The notes below the pieces were generated by a model, which searched no databases, was not told where the DNA came from, and saw only the letters and a list, made by a program, of their open reading frames with translations. Source: Verrucomicrobiia bacterium (lineage in GTDB: Bacteria > Verrucomicrobiota > Verrucomicrobiia > Limisphaerales > Pedosphaeraceae). From it: 64,000 bases of DNA. The translations under genes were made by a program, and so were the position numbers. Below are positions 39,493 to 48,339 of the stretch, piece after piece (the stretch's first letter is position 1; each line of letters begins with the position of its first letter). Location: NCBI GenBank assembly GCA_036268055.1, contig DATAUW010000012.1:248001-312000 (forward strand), written 5' to 3'.

Positions 39493-40950
39493 ATGAATTA
39501 TTCGCTGATCATTTTGGAAATCGAAGTGGTGATACTCGGCCTGGCGCTGCTGCTGGCCGACCTGTGGACGCCTTCGCTCAAGCAGAAGCGCAACCTGGGA
39601 TATTTCGCCGCAATCGCGCTGGGCATCATTTTGGTGACGAGCTTTGGTTTCGAGGGACGGCTCATTCGTTTCGCTTTTGGCGGCGAATATGTCATGGACG
39701 ACCTCGCGATGTTTTTCAAACGCTTCTTTTTGGTCGCTGCGATCATCGTTTTGGTGTTGTCAGTGGAATTCGCCGACCAGATGGAAGCGGGCATCTCGGA
39801 ATTTTACGCGCTGATCGTTTTTGCGCTCGCGGGAATGATGTTTGCGGCGTCGGCGAATGACTTCGGGCTGATGTTCGTGGCGCTGGAACTGATCACAGTG
39901 ACGTTTTATATCCTCACCAGTTTTCAACGCAACCGCCTGTTGAGCCTCGAAGCGGGGGTGAAATATCTTGTGTTCGGCGCGCTGTCCTCGGCGTTCATGG
40001 TTTATGGCATCGCTTTGATTTTTGGGACGACGGGCAAATTGAATTTTCACGACATCGCGGCAATGGGCGGGCAACTGGAAGGCAATCGGTTGTTTCTGCT
40101 GGGCATTTTGCTCGTGCTGGTCGGGCTGGGATTCAAGATTTCGGCGTTCCCGGTGCAGATGTGGGCGCCGGATGTTTATCAGGGTTCGCCGACGCCCGCG
40201 ACGGCTTTTCTGGCGGTCGGTTCCAAGGCAGCGGGATTTGTTTTGGTGTTGCGCGTGTTGTTTGCGGCGGCTCCGGTGGCAACCGCGATGGGGACGAAGT
40301 TGCTTATCGGCATCGCGATGGTGACGATCCTTTACGGCAACCTGTGTGCGATTCCGCAGCGCAACTTGAAACGGCTGCTGGGATATTCGAGCATCTCGAA
40401 CGCGGGTTACATGCTGCTGGGCGTGGCGGCGCTGAGCACGGCGGGACAATCGGCACTGCTGTATTATTTGGGCGGTTATCTGTTCACGCTGCTCGCGGCG
40501 TTCTCGGTGATTATTCTTGTGATGCGCAAACTGGACTCAGAGCAAATTTCTTCACTGGCGGGATTGCATCATCGTTCGCCGCTGCTGGCGGCGACGCTGA
40601 CGATGTCCATGGTTTCGCTGGCGGGCATTCCGCCGCTGGCGGGATTTTTCGGCAAATTTCTGTTGTTGAAATCAATCGTGGAGCAAGGGGCGTGGAATCA
40701 TGGCTATTACTGGCTCGCGGCGGTGACGCTTTTTGGGGTGGTGATTTCGATCTATTATTATTTCGGCGTGGTGAAGGCGATTTATTGGTCGAAGGATGCG
40801 CCGGACCTTTCGCCCATCACGATTTCCCGCCCGATGAAAGCGACGATTTATGGATGCATCGCGGGGATGTTATTTCTCGGCTTGTTCCCGAACGCGGTGG
40901 TGAATTGGACGGATCAGGCGGCGAGGGCGTTGCCGGAGATTAAGCGCTAG
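39493..40950 (+). CDS. nuoN: NADH-quinone oxidoreductase subunit N
   Basis: A 485-residue antiporter-like subunit, the third proton pump. Motifs: FGLMFVALELITVTFYILTSFQRNRLLSLEAGVKYLVFGALSSA (near residue 130), GFKISAFPVQMWAPDVYQGSPTPATAFLAVGSKAAGFVLVLR (near 225), and RNLKRLLGYSSISNAGYMLLGV. It ends the operon. No clear terminator follows; the next gene converges. Confidence 0.96.
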   Translation: MNYSLIILEIEVVILGLALLLADLWTPSLKQKRNLGYFAAIALGIILVTSFGFEGRLIRFAFGGEYVMDDLAMFFKRFFLVAAIIVLVLSVEFADQMEAGISEFYALIVFALAGMMFAASANDFGLMFVALELITVTFYILTSFQRNRLLSLEAGVKYLVFGALSSAFMVYGIALIFGTTGKLNFHDIAAMGGQLEGNRLFLLGILLVLVGLGFKISAFPVQMWAPDVYQGSPTPATAFLAVGSKAAGFVLVLRVLFAAAPVATAMGTKLLIGIAMVTILYGNLCAIPQRNLKRLLGYSSISNAGYMLLGVAALSTAGQSALLYYLGGYLFTLLAAFSVIILVMRKLDSEQISSLAGLHHRSPLLAATLTMSMVSLAGIPPLAGFFGKFLLLKSIVEQGAWNHGYYWLAAVTLFGVVISIYYYFGVVKAIYWSKDAPDLSPITISRPMKATIYGCIAGMLFLGLFPNAVVNWTDQAARALPEIKR

Positions 40951-41005
40951 AGCAAGCGGAGCGGGAATTTAACCGCGGAGACGCGGAGGCGCGGAGGGAA
41001 AAATT

Positions 41006-42220
41006 TTAAACTTTTAGGAACCATTTGCGGCGGTACATGAACCACGCGATTAGGTAGAGTAACACCACGTAGGTTAGCGCCCAGCTTAGGGAACAGATTT
41101 TTGGTGAGAGGCCGAAGTTGGCGAGAAGGTGGTTGAAAAAGGTTTCGAAGAGGTAATTTTTTAGCGCGACGGGATTGCCGGTGGCGTCGCGGACTTTGAT
41201 TTCCAGAGTGAGGCGGCCGAGGATTCCCGACAGCATGAAGACGGTGATGGCGTTCATGCCGTAAATGGCGAATGGTTTTGACCAGCGTTGCCAGCCTTTC
41301 ACATCCACGAGCCAATAGCAGATGGCGAAAATATTCGCCGCCAATCCCGCCATGAAAACGGAATAGGACGTGGTCCACAAATTTTTGCTGATGGGTATCC
41401 AGATGTTGAGCACGGCGCCGGTGAACATGAGCAAATTGCCGCCGACGAACAGCCACGCGGTTTTTTGTTCGGCGCTGCGTTTGATTTGCAAAAGCTGGCC
41501 GGTGAGGATGCCGAAGAGGCAGGTCGCGATGGCGGGGATGGTGCTGACGATGCCTTCGGGGTCCCAGGGCGCGCCGTGCCAGGTGTGTTTGCCGAGGACG
41601 CGGGCATCCACGTAGGCAGAAAAATTTCCTTCCTTGGTGAAATCCCACGGCGCATGGCCGGGCACGGGTGCGAATTTCATCAGCAGCCAGTAACCGGCGA
41701 GCAGGCCGATGAGCCACGCGATTTGTCCGCGCCATTTGCTGGTGAGAAAAATCGCGCTGGCGAGGAGATAGCAAATCGCGATGCGCTGGAGAACTCCCGG
41801 AATGCGAATGGTTCCGGCGATTTCGCTGAGCCACGGGCCGAGGCCGCCGTCTTTGGCAAACGAACCGTTGATGACGAAGCTGAAGAAAGCGAGGAACAAT
41901 CCGAAAGCAAAAATGATGGCCGCGCGGCGAATGACGTGCAGAAAAAGTGTGGAACGACTCTCGCCGCGTTCGAGCCGTTTGGCGGTGGAAAGTGGAATCG
42001 CGACGCCGACGATCCAGAGGAAAAAAGGAAAGATAACGTCGGTGAAAGTCCAGCCGGTCCATTCGGCGTGATCGAGTTGCGGGTAGAGGGCGTCCCAGGA
42101 GCCGGGATTGTTCACGAGCATCATGGAGGCAATCGTCGCGCCGCGAAAAACATCGAGCGACACGAGGCGGGTGGAGGATGTGGCGGCTTTTGCAGGGCGA
42201 GGCTGGCTTTTCGTTTGCAA
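41006..42220 (-). CDS. HGSNAT/NagX-like acyltransferase family membrane protein
   Basis: A 404-residue membrane protein with about 10-11 helices. The N-terminus LVSLDVFRGATIASMMLVNNPGSW and WTFTDVIFPFFLWIVGVAIPLS match the family of heparan-alpha-glucosaminide acetyltransferase and its bacterial relatives (DUF5009/DUF1624, NagX/YeiB group). GVLQRIAICYLLAS is also typical. The human enzyme transfers acetyl from cytosolic acetyl-CoA to glucosamine across the membrane; bacterial members are thought to modify sugars in the envelope. Substrate here unknown. It stands alone, convergent with nuoN. Confidence 0.85.
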   Translation of the reverse strand: MQTKSQPRPAKAATSSTRLVSLDVFRGATIASMMLVNNPGSWDALYPQLDHAEWTGWTFTDVIFPFFLWIVGVAIPLSTAKRLERGESRSTLFLHVIRRAAIIFAFGLFLAFFSFVINGSFAKDGGLGPWLSEIAGTIRIPGVLQRIAICYLLASAIFLTSKWRGQIAWLIGLLAGYWLLMKFAPVPGHAPWDFTKEGNFSAYVDARVLGKHTWHGAPWDPEGIVSTIPAIATCLFGILTGQLLQIKRSAEQKTAWLFVGGNLLMFTGAVLNIWIPISKNLWTTSYSVFMAGLAANIFAICYWLVDVKGWQRWSKPFAIYGMNAITVFMLSGILGRLTLEIKVRDATGNPVALKNYLFETFFNHLLANFGLSPKICSLSWALTYVVLLYLIAWFMYRRKWFLKV

Positions 42221-42316
42221 CGCGATGAGCGTAAATTATTTTGCGAAGGAAGCAATGTTGAAGCGGAAGGCTTCTGGTTTTTTAATGATTTATCTCGGGG
42301 ATGGGAGTGACGTGCC

Positions 42317-42419
42317 GCTCCTACGGAGCTTGGTCGAGTTTGAGGCGTTGGTTATAAACATGGCGCTCCTAACGGAGCTTGGGCAGGTGATTTTGCGGTC
42401 ATAAGCTCCGGTAGGAGGC
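42317..42419. repeat. Three palindromic 'GCTCC-TAC-GGAGC' units
   Basis: GCTCCTACGGAGC (42317-42329), GCTCCTAACGGAGC (42365-42378) and a decayed GCTCCGGTAGGAGGC (42405-42419). They fill the middle of the gene-free gap 42221-42567, whose ends are promoter-like AT-rich DNA. REP-type hairpins different from the GTCCC-TGC-GGGAC family. Confidence 0.6.
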
Positions 42420-42567
42420 TATGCTTATAGAATAGTCGCGCTATAAACAAGCTTCGCTGGGCGGCATGAACAGGCTGATTTAAAATCGCGGAAATTAAAA
42501 CTTACTTTGGATCGTTGCAATTCGGGTTGCGCGTGGTTATCGGTGGCTTTAGTTTGATTAGTAAGTC

Positions 42568-43146
42568 ATGAAGAATTTTTGGCGAGTTACATTTTTTCAG
42601 TTGTGGCTGGGCGTTTTTTTGAGCGCTGGGTTGTTGAATTGCAGGTCGGCGGAAACGGCGGGTCTTGGACTGGATGGGAAATCGCTGAATCCTCTGGCGA
42701 ACACGAATGCGGCGACGGTGCTGGTTTTTATCAGTGACGATTGCCCGATTTCAAATCGTTACGGGCCGGAGCTTGAGCGATTAGAGAAGGCATATTCTTC
42801 GCGCGGGGTAAAATTCTGGCTGGTGCATTCGGATGCGACGGAGACGGCGTCGGCGATTCGCGAGCATGCGCGTGCGTACGAATTGACGATCCCGGAGATA
42901 CGGGACCCGCATCAGGAGTTGGCGAAGTTAGCGCATGCGCAGGCGACGCCGACGGCGGCGGTGTTCACGCCCGTTGGGAAATTGGTGTATCACGGGCGGA
43001 TTGATAATCGCGCGGTGACTTTGGGGACGGAACGCGCGCATGCGACGACGCATGATTTGACGGATGCGTTGGATGCGGTGCTGGCGGGTCGCGCTGTCGC
43101 GGTGCCGGCGACGCTGGCGGTGGGGTGTGCGATACCGGGGTTGTGA
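42568..43146 (+). CDS. Exported redoxin-family protein
   Basis: A 192-residue protein with a signal peptide (MKNFWRVTFFQLWLGVFLSAGLL...). The fold is thioredoxin/peroxiredoxin-like: VLVFISDDCPISNRYGPELERLEKAY, the cis-Pro region QATPTAAVFTPVGKLVYHGRIDNR, and the characteristic end TLAVGCAIPGL. The active site is CPxS (DDCPIS), with one Cys instead of CxxC, as in the AlkP/SbmC-like redoxins of Planctomycetes and Verrucomicrobia. Periplasmic redox or stress role likely. It is alone between repeat-rich spacers. Confidence 0.8.
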   Translation: MKNFWRVTFFQLWLGVFLSAGLLNCRSAETAGLGLDGKSLNPLANTNAATVLVFISDDCPISNRYGPELERLEKAYSSRGVKFWLVHSDATETASAIREHARAYELTIPEIRDPHQELAKLAHAQATPTAAVFTPVGKLVYHGRIDNRAVTLGTERAHATTHDLTDALDAVLAGRAVAVPATLAVGCAIPGL

Positions 43147-43232
43147 AGATTATTGAGGTCGGAGCGTTGGGAGAAAGAGGAGAAATAAATGCCTCGGTCT
43201 CATTTCGGAAAAAAGGAAACCCCTCTCTCCGG

Positions 43233-43262
43233 CTCTCTCCCCGCGTGGTCGCGGGGAGAGAG
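43233..43262. repeat. 13-bp perfect hairpin, C/G-rich
   Basis: CTCTCTCCCCGCG (43233-43245) pairs with CGCGGGGAGAGAG (43250-43262), loop TGGT. A similar but decayed structure lies near 14010-14060. Together with the 66-bp repeat it accounts for most of the gap 43147-43496. Confidence 0.65.
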
Positions 43263-43312
43263 AGAAGAATTTAGCACGTGTCAGGATGCAAATGGCAGGC
43301 TTTGGCGCGTGG

Positions 43313-43378
43313 AAAGATGTGGCCGGCGAGGGCGCCAGCCACTGCACGCGAGGGCGCGTGCGCTCCCCGGGACAAGAC
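43313..43378. repeat. 66-bp dispersed repeat, copy B
   Basis: Identical to 8756-8821. Contains the GCACGCG-AGGG-CGCGTGC hairpin. It lies upstream of the xylulokinase gene. Confidence 0.8.
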
Positions 43379-43496
43379 TGTCAGTCGTTCGCGCTTGGAT
43401 AAATGGGGGCTGCAATTTTAAGAACCGTGAAGGAGTATCGTCCAGTTGAATAGACTTTCCACGGATTCGCGGGTGTGGTTTCGTATCGCATCGTCT

Positions 43497-45029
43497 ATGA
43501 GAACACTTTTGATCGGAATTGATAGCGGAACGCAATCCACCAAAGTCCTGGTTGTGGACGCGCGAAATGGGAAGGTGCTGGGCTCGGCGGCGCAAGCTTA
43601 CGGCCTGATTCCAAAACTTCCGCCGGGCGCGAAGGAGCAGCATCCCAAGACCTGGCGCGATGCGACTGCGCGCGCGATGCGGGATGCGCTTAAGGCCGCG
43701 AAAGCGAAAGCTGCGGAGGTCGTGGCCATCGGCGTGAGCGGTCAGCAGCATGGATTTGTGCCGCTGGACGCGAAGGGCGAGGTGATTCGGCCAGCGAAAC
43801 TTTGGTGCGATACTTCGACGATCGCGGAGTGCGAGGAGATCACGGAGAAATTGGGCGGGACGAAAAAGACGATTGCGGCATTGGGCAATGCGGTGCTGCC
43901 GGGATTCACGGCGCCGAAAATTCTTTGGTTGAAGAAGCATGAGCCAAAACATTTTGCACGGCTGGCGACGGTGTTGTTGCCGCATGATTATTTGAATTTC
44001 TGGCTGACGGGAAATCGCGTGATGGAATTTGGCGACGCGAGCGGAACGGCGTTGTTCGACGTGCGCAAGCGCAAGTGGTCGGCGGCGGCGCTGGCGGCGA
44101 TTGATAGTGGACTTGAAGAAAAATTGCCGCCGTTGATCAGCAGCGATCAGCCGGCGGGCGGATTGAGCGCGGCGACGGCGAAGGAATTGGGGCTGAACCC
44201 CAGCGTGCTGGTGAGCGCGGGCGGTGGCGACAATATGATGGGCGCGATCGGCACGGGCAACACGAGCGAGGGCGTGATCACGGCGAGCTTCGGCACGAGC
44301 GGGACGATTTACGCGTGCGCGAACAAGCCGGTGGTGGATCCCGAGGGGGAAATCGCGGCGTTCTGCGATTCGACGAACCGCTGGCTGCCGTTGTTGTGCA
44401 CGATGAACGTGACGACAGCGACGGAGTTGATGCGTAAGTCGAGCGGGTGGACGCATGAAATTTTTTCGACGGCGGTGGCGCGCGTGCCGGCGGGAGCGCG
44501 GGGGCTTTTGCTGTTGCCGTATCTTGAAGGCGAGCGCACGCCGAATGTGCCGTCGGGCACGGGCGTGTTGCTGGGCGTGAATCATGGAACCTACGCGCCG
44601 GAACATCTGGCGCGCGCGGCGATGGAAGGAGTGACGATGGGAATGAATTATGGGTTGCGCCGACTGGCGGAACTGGGCGTGAAGCCAGCGCAGATTCGCG
44701 TGACGGGCGGCGGCGCGAAATCAAAGGTGTGGCGTCAAATCATGGCGGATGTTTTCAACGCGGAAGTGGTCACGCTTAAGGTCGGCGAGGGCGCGGCTTA
44801 CGGGGCGGCGTTGCAGGCGCTGTGGTGCTGGCGATTGCAGGCAGGGGAGAAAGTTTCGATCAAGGAAATCACCGACAAGTTTATCGAAGTGAACAAGAAG
44901 GAAACGGCGCAACCGAAACGCGCGAATGTGGAGTTGTATCGCGAGTTACAGGCGTTGCAGGATGATATTTCGAAGAGTTTGCGCGGGGTGTTTGCGAAAC
45001 ATCGGGAGTTTGTGTTGCGGGGAGTATAA
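43497..45029 (+). CDS. xylB: Xylulokinase
   Basis: A 510-residue FGGY-family sugar kinase phosphorylating D-xylulose to xylulose 5-phosphate, linking xylose use to the pentose phosphate pathway. The start is placed at ATG 43497, giving the family N-terminus MRTLLIGIDSGTQSTKVLVVD (ATP-phosphate loop 1); a longer frame begins in repeat DNA. Also visible: GVSGQQHGFVPLD (near 80, typical of xylulokinase), the FGGY C-terminal signature with RVTGGGAKSKVWRQIMADVF (near 400) and the adenosine motif. No xylose isomerase is adjacent, so the sugar assignment within FGGY kinases is likely but not proven. Confidence 0.9.
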   Translation: MRTLLIGIDSGTQSTKVLVVDARNGKVLGSAAQAYGLIPKLPPGAKEQHPKTWRDATARAMRDALKAAKAKAAEVVAIGVSGQQHGFVPLDAKGEVIRPAKLWCDTSTIAECEEITEKLGGTKKTIAALGNAVLPGFTAPKILWLKKHEPKHFARLATVLLPHDYLNFWLTGNRVMEFGDASGTALFDVRKRKWSAAALAAIDSGLEEKLPPLISSDQPAGGLSAATAKELGLNPSVLVSAGGGDNMMGAIGTGNTSEGVITASFGTSGTIYACANKPVVDPEGEIAAFCDSTNRWLPLLCTMNVTTATELMRKSSGWTHEIFSTAVARVPAGARGLLLLPYLEGERTPNVPSGTGVLLGVNHGTYAPEHLARAAMEGVTMGMNYGLRRLAELGVKPAQIRVTGGGAKSKVWRQIMADVFNAEVVTLKVGEGAAYGAALQALWCWRLQAGEKVSIKEITDKFIEVNKKETAQPKRANVELYRELQALQDDISKSLRGVFAKHREFVLRGV

Positions 45030-45104
45030 GAAGGATTTTAATCTTGAAGCGTGCGGGGGACATGCGGAGTATCAAGGCGACATCGTATTATCAGCGGTTT
45101 GATT

Positions 45105-45446
45105 ATGGCATTGCAACGCTATCAACTGGACAAATTCACGAAGGGCTGGTTCGTGGGAAATTTTTCGCCGACGCTCATTCCTTCGGAGGCGGTCGAGGTC
45201 GCGGTGAAACATTATCGCGCGGGCGAGGCGGAGAGCGCGCATTATCATAAAGTGGCGACGGAGTTGACGCTGATCGTGTCGGGCCGGGTGCGGATGAGCG
45301 GCGAGGAAGTGGGCCCGGGCGAAATCATCAAGATCGAACCGGGGCAGGCGACGGATTTTATTCCGCTGACCGACGCGACGACGGTGGTGGTGAAGATGCC
45401 GTGCGTGAGCGGCGACAAATATCTTTGCGAAAACAAACCGGCATGA
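45105..45446 (+). CDS. Cupin-domain protein
   Basis: A 113-residue single cupin barrel. Motif 1 ESAHYHKVATELTLIVSGRVRM gives the metal ligands (HYH...E); motif 2 is GPGEIIKIEPGQATDFIPLTD. It starts at ATG 45105, because the longer frame is preceded by xylB-tail sequence. It overlaps the following HAD gene as ATGA. Likely a sugar-nucleotide or metabolite-binding cupin in a sugar cluster with the HAD phosphatase and nucleotidyltransferase. Its activity is not known. Confidence 0.85.
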   Translation: MALQRYQLDKFTKGWFVGNFSPTLIPSEAVEVAVKHYRAGEAESAHYHKVATELTLIVSGRVRMSGEEVGPGEIIKIEPGQATDFIPLTDATTVVVKMPCVSGDKYLCENKPA

Positions 45447-46063
45447 AGATCAAAGCGGTGTTATTCGATTTGGACGGCGTGCTGGTGGACGCGACGGAGT
45501 GGCATTACGAGGCGTTGAATCGCGCGCTGGGGTTGTTCGGTTATAACATCGCGCGCTACGAGCATTTGACGACTTACAACGGCCTGCCGACGCGCAAAAA
45601 ACTCGACATGCTCTCGGTTGAAAAAGGTTTTCCGCGCGGACTGCACGCGCTGGTGAACAAGATCAAACAGAAATATACGCGGGAAGAAATTTTGCGGAAT
45701 TGCACGCCGGTGTTCGAGAAGGAGTTCATGGTGCATCAGCTCAAGCGGGAGGGTTACAAGTTGGCGGTGTGCTCGAATTCGATCCGCGAGAGCGTGGAAC
45801 TGATGTTGCGCGGGAGCGGGATCTGGGATTTGTTCGATTGCGTGTTGAGCAACGAGGACGTGGTGCAGGCGAAGCCGGACCCGGAAATTTATTTGATGGC
45901 GTGCGAGAAATTGGGCGTGAAGCCGCAGGAAACGGTGATCGTGGAGGACGCGCCGCACGGCGTGGAGGCGGCGAAACGCAGCGGCGGCGTGCTGTGCGAG
46001 GTGGCGTCGTTCAACGAAGTGGATTACGCGCGCGTGAAGCGCACGTTGGAAAGCGCGAGTTAA
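45443..46063 (+). CDS. HAD-superfamily sugar phosphatase/mutase
   Basis: A 206-residue HAD enzyme, phosphoglycolate phosphatase/beta-phosphoglucomutase subgroup (cap type C1). It has motif I LFDLDGVLVDATEWHYEALNRAL with the nucleophile Asp and the DGV/DATE signature, motif II CSNSIRES, motif III/IV AKPDPEIYLMACEKLG and VIVEDAPHGVEAAKRSG. It starts at ATG 45443, sharing ATGA with the cupin stop. Substrate is probably a sugar phosphate, in line with the nucleotidyltransferase that follows 2 bases after the stop. Confidence 0.9.
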   Translation: MKIKAVLFDLDGVLVDATEWHYEALNRALGLFGYNIARYEHLTTYNGLPTRKKLDMLSVEKGFPRGLHALVNKIKQKYTREEILRNCTPVFEKEFMVHQLKREGYKLAVCSNSIRESVELMLRGSGIWDLFDCVLSNEDVVQAKPDPEIYLMACEKLGVKPQETVIVEDAPHGVEAAKRSGGVLCEVASFNEVDYARVKRTLESAS

Positions 46064-46065
46064 CC

Positions 46066-46806
46066 ATGTTGCAAATCATCATACCACTCGGGGGCAAGGC
46101 GGCGCGTTTTCAGGAGCGCGGGCATACGTTTCCGAAGCCGCTGTTCGAGATCGGCAATCGCTCGATGATCGAGGTGGTGCTGGAAAATCTCGCGCCGCCC
46201 GCGCCGGTGCAATACACGTTCATCTGCCGCAAGGAGCATCTCTCGCAATTTTATCTGGGCGACATGCTGCGATTGCTGGCGCCGGGTTGCCGGGTGATTG
46301 CGCTGGAAAATGAAACGGCGGGGGCGTTGTGCTCGGTGTTGCTCGCGGTGGACCAGCTTAAACTGGACGAGGAAATCATCGTCGCGAATGGCGATCAATT
46401 TATCACGACGAGTTTGGAGCCGTTTTATGCGGCTTGCCGGGAACCGGGAATTGACGGGTGCATTTTGACATTCACGGCGACGCATCCGCGGTGGTCGTTT
46501 GCGAAGACGGACGCCGCGGGAAAAGTGGTGGCGGTGGCGGAGAAGCGGCCGATCAGCAAGCAGGCGACGGCGGGGTTGTATTATTTTCGGCGCGCGCGCG
46601 ATTTGATCGAGGCTTCCGAGCGGATGATCTTGAAAGGGCTGACGACGAGCGGGCAGTTTTTTGTGTGCCCGGTTTACAATGAATTGATCCTGGCGGGGAA
46701 AAATGTTCGCACCCATCATTTGCCGGAGGGCACGATGCACAGCCTGGGCACGCCGGAAGATCTGGATGTCTTCATGAAATATCAGCTCGGCAATGTGCGG
46801 CGATGA
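46066..46806 (+). CDS. Sugar nucleotidyltransferase
   Basis: A 246-residue NTP-transferase (nucleotidyl transferase family, GT-A fold), the type that makes NDP-sugars from sugar 1-phosphate and NTP. IIPLGGKAARFQERGHTFPKPLFEIGNRSMIEVVLE is the NTP-binding signature (modified GxGxR...K with LGGKAARF and PKPL), and IIVANGDQFITTS carries the metal-binding Asp. The start 46066 follows the HAD stop by 2 bases. Together cupin-HAD-NTase look like a small pathway making an activated sugar for envelope polymers. Confidence 0.87.
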   Translation: MLQIIIPLGGKAARFQERGHTFPKPLFEIGNRSMIEVVLENLAPPAPVQYTFICRKEHLSQFYLGDMLRLLAPGCRVIALENETAGALCSVLLAVDQLKLDEEIIVANGDQFITTSLEPFYAACREPGIDGCILTFTATHPRWSFAKTDAAGKVVAVAEKRPISKQATAGLYYFRRARDLIEASERMILKGLTTSGQFFVCPVYNELILAGKNVRTHHLPEGTMHSLGTPEDLDVFMKYQLGNVRR

Positions 46807-46860
46807 GTTGTAAAAACGCATTGGACAAAGGGCTTGAACCGGCTAAAGTCTGCGCATCTT

Positions 46861-47130
46861 ATGAAAAATAACCAACTGACGGCCATGCTCGTGGGGCTGC
46901 TTTTTTTGAGCACGCTGGGGAGCGTGGCATTGATTTGGAAATATAATTCCGCTTACCGCACGGCGCGGAACCTGGAGGGAGCGGTCAAGCAAGTTTCCGA
47001 GATTGAACGAGTGATGGGAATGCTTTCGAGCGAAACGGTGGAGTACAACGCGACCACGAAGAATCCCGACATGACGCGGCTGTTGCAGTCTTTCGCAAAT
47101 AAAACCGCCCCCAAACCGGCTGCCAAATAA
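46861..47130 (+). CDS. Small single-pass membrane protein, hypothetical
   Basis: An 89-residue protein with one N-terminal helix (KNNQLTAMLVGLLFLSTLGSVALIW) then a soluble, mostly helical tail (LEGAVKQVSEIERVMGML). No family recognised. The start at 46861 is chosen because the longer frame has an unlikely beginning. It precedes another small membrane protein by 3 bases; the two are likely an operon. Both follow the sugar cluster. Confidence 0.6.
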   Translation: MKNNQLTAMLVGLLFLSTLGSVALIWKYNSAYRTARNLEGAVKQVSEIERVMGMLSSETVEYNATTKNPDMTRLLQSFANKTAPKPAAK

Positions 47131-47133
47131 TTT

Positions 47134-47469
47134 ATGAGCGAAAATACTTTTGAATCCCCGAGCGGGTCCGAAGCGGAAAGCCTGCGCAGCGAAGTGCAAT
47201 CGTTACGGACGGTCATTTCGTTTTCCCTGCTGCTGATGTTTATCCTGAGTGTTTGCGTGAATATTTTTCTGTTTCGCCAGGTGAAATTGATGGATGTCCA
47301 AGTGGCGAATGAGCAGGCCGTGGTCAATACTTTTGAAACCGCAGGCGGCGGCGTGCAGGTGGTGGAGATCTGGATGAAGTTGAATGATTACGCGCGGACG
47401 CATCCGGATTTTGCGCCGATCGTGGCGAAGTACAAACCGTTCTTCGACGCGCACATGAAGAAGAAGTAA
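47134..47469 (+). CDS. Small single-pass membrane protein with helical tail
   Basis: A 111-residue protein with an N-terminal helical segment (SEAESLRSEVQSLRTVI), one transmembrane helix (SFSLLLMFILSVCVNIFLF) and a soluble tail (VNTFETAGGGVQVVEIWMKLNDYARTHPDFAPIVAKYKPFFDA). Similar in layout to the preceding gene, probably its partner. Unknown function; no known domain. A terminator follows 29 bases downstream. Confidence 0.6.
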   Translation: MSENTFESPSGSEAESLRSEVQSLRTVISFSLLLMFILSVCVNIFLFRQVKLMDVQVANEQAVVNTFETAGGGVQVVEIWMKLNDYARTHPDFAPIVAKYKPFFDAHMKKK

Positions 47470-47497
47470 GGGGAGAAGTTTTCAGTTTCAATTTTTC

Positions 47498-47530
47498 AGC
47501 GTGAGGGTTTGATACCTTCACGCTTTTTTT
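47498..47530. terminator. Terminator after the small membrane-protein pair
   Basis: AGCGTGA (47498-47504) pairs with TCACGCT (47518-47524), followed by a run of seven T. It may also serve the convergent LAB_N gene weakly. Confidence 0.75.
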
Positions 47531-47544
47531 AACTGAAAATGCTA

Positions 47545-47952
47545 TCAGTCCGTTTTGGTTTTCATTGGCAGAAGTTTTGCGCCGCAGGCGAAGCAGAAAT
47601 TGGATTTGGGAGGGCAGACGGTATCGCAGTCGGGGCAGACGAGACGCAGTTGCGCGTGGCGATAGTGAATGACGAGATTGCGGACGTAGGGGAGCCAGCT
47701 AAAGGCGAACGAAAAAATAAACACGGAATCGTGTTTGTAAAAAACCGAGTAAGCGAGCAGCACCAGCGAACCGCTGAGGCTGAGCCACCAAAATGCGCCG
47801 GGGACGACGACCTGTTTTTTCTTTTCGGTGGCGTACCATTGGACGATGAAGCGGGAGGAAAAAATGGCGTTGCCAAGCCAGCCGAGAGCTTTCCACCAGC
47901 CCCATTCGATGCCGAGGAAGTGTCCGTTGTGCATTAGCCAGCCGTCTGTCAT
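47545..47952 (-). CDS. Lipid-A-disaccharide synthase N-terminal-like membrane domain with zinc ribbon
   Basis: A 135-residue protein. Residues about 15-95 match the LAB_N domain (found at the N-terminus of some LpxB and as stand-alone membrane proteins): LGWLGNAIFSSRFIVQWYATEKKKQVVVPGAFWWLSLSGSLVLLAYSVFYKHD, with three helices. The C-terminal 30 residues are a zinc ribbon (CPDCDTVCPPKSNFCFACG). The combination is unusual. Catalytic LpxB residues are absent, so it is not a synthase by itself; it might carry or regulate a lipid-linked glycosyl step. Confidence 0.75.
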   Translation of the reverse strand: MTDGWLMHNGHFLGIEWGWWKALGWLGNAIFSSRFIVQWYATEKKKQVVVPGAFWWLSLSGSLVLLAYSVFYKHDSVFIFSFAFSWLPYVRNLVIHYRHAQLRLVCPDCDTVCPPKSNFCFACGAKLLPMKTKTD

Positions 47953-48040
47953 TGGGTGGGATTAAGCCGAAAGCCCGCGGCGGTGACAAACTCTATTTTA
48001 TTCGTGGGTGCGGGAGATTCGAGATGGCGGGGTTTGGGGG

Positions 48041-48294
48041 AGATGCTCGCCTGGGCTCGCCTCGCTTTGCTCGATAGAGAGGTTTGTTTTGGAGGCGGGT
48101 GTTCCCCCAGCTAAAGCTGGGGATTAATGAGAAGCGTTCGAATGTTTCATATTGTTGGTCCAAGGAATGATTCTTTCGTCCCTGGCGGGACTTGGTTTGA
48201 GGGGATTTCAACCCAGCAATAAATTGCTGGGCTAAGATCTGTCGTCCCTGCGGGACTTCGGATGGCGGAGCGGCAGCGCAGCCCTACCGTGCGC
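48041..48294. repeat. About 255-bp palindromic dispersed repeat, copy 2
   Basis: Closely matches 12632-12886 over its length, including AGATGCTCGC, the CCCCCAGC/GCTGGGG hairpin, CCCAGCAAT-AA-ATTGCTGGG and GTCCCTGCGGGAC. It fills most of the gap 47953-48339. Confidence 0.8.
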
Positions 48295-48339
48295 TGCCAC
48301 GATTGGTTGCAGTTGCCGAACGGACCGATGGGAAAAGAA

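Noticed and set aside
43281-44606. A 441-codon minus-strand frame across the xylulokinase gene
   Set aside because: Arg-rich shadow of a clearly identified FGGY kinase; it also runs through repeat DNA.
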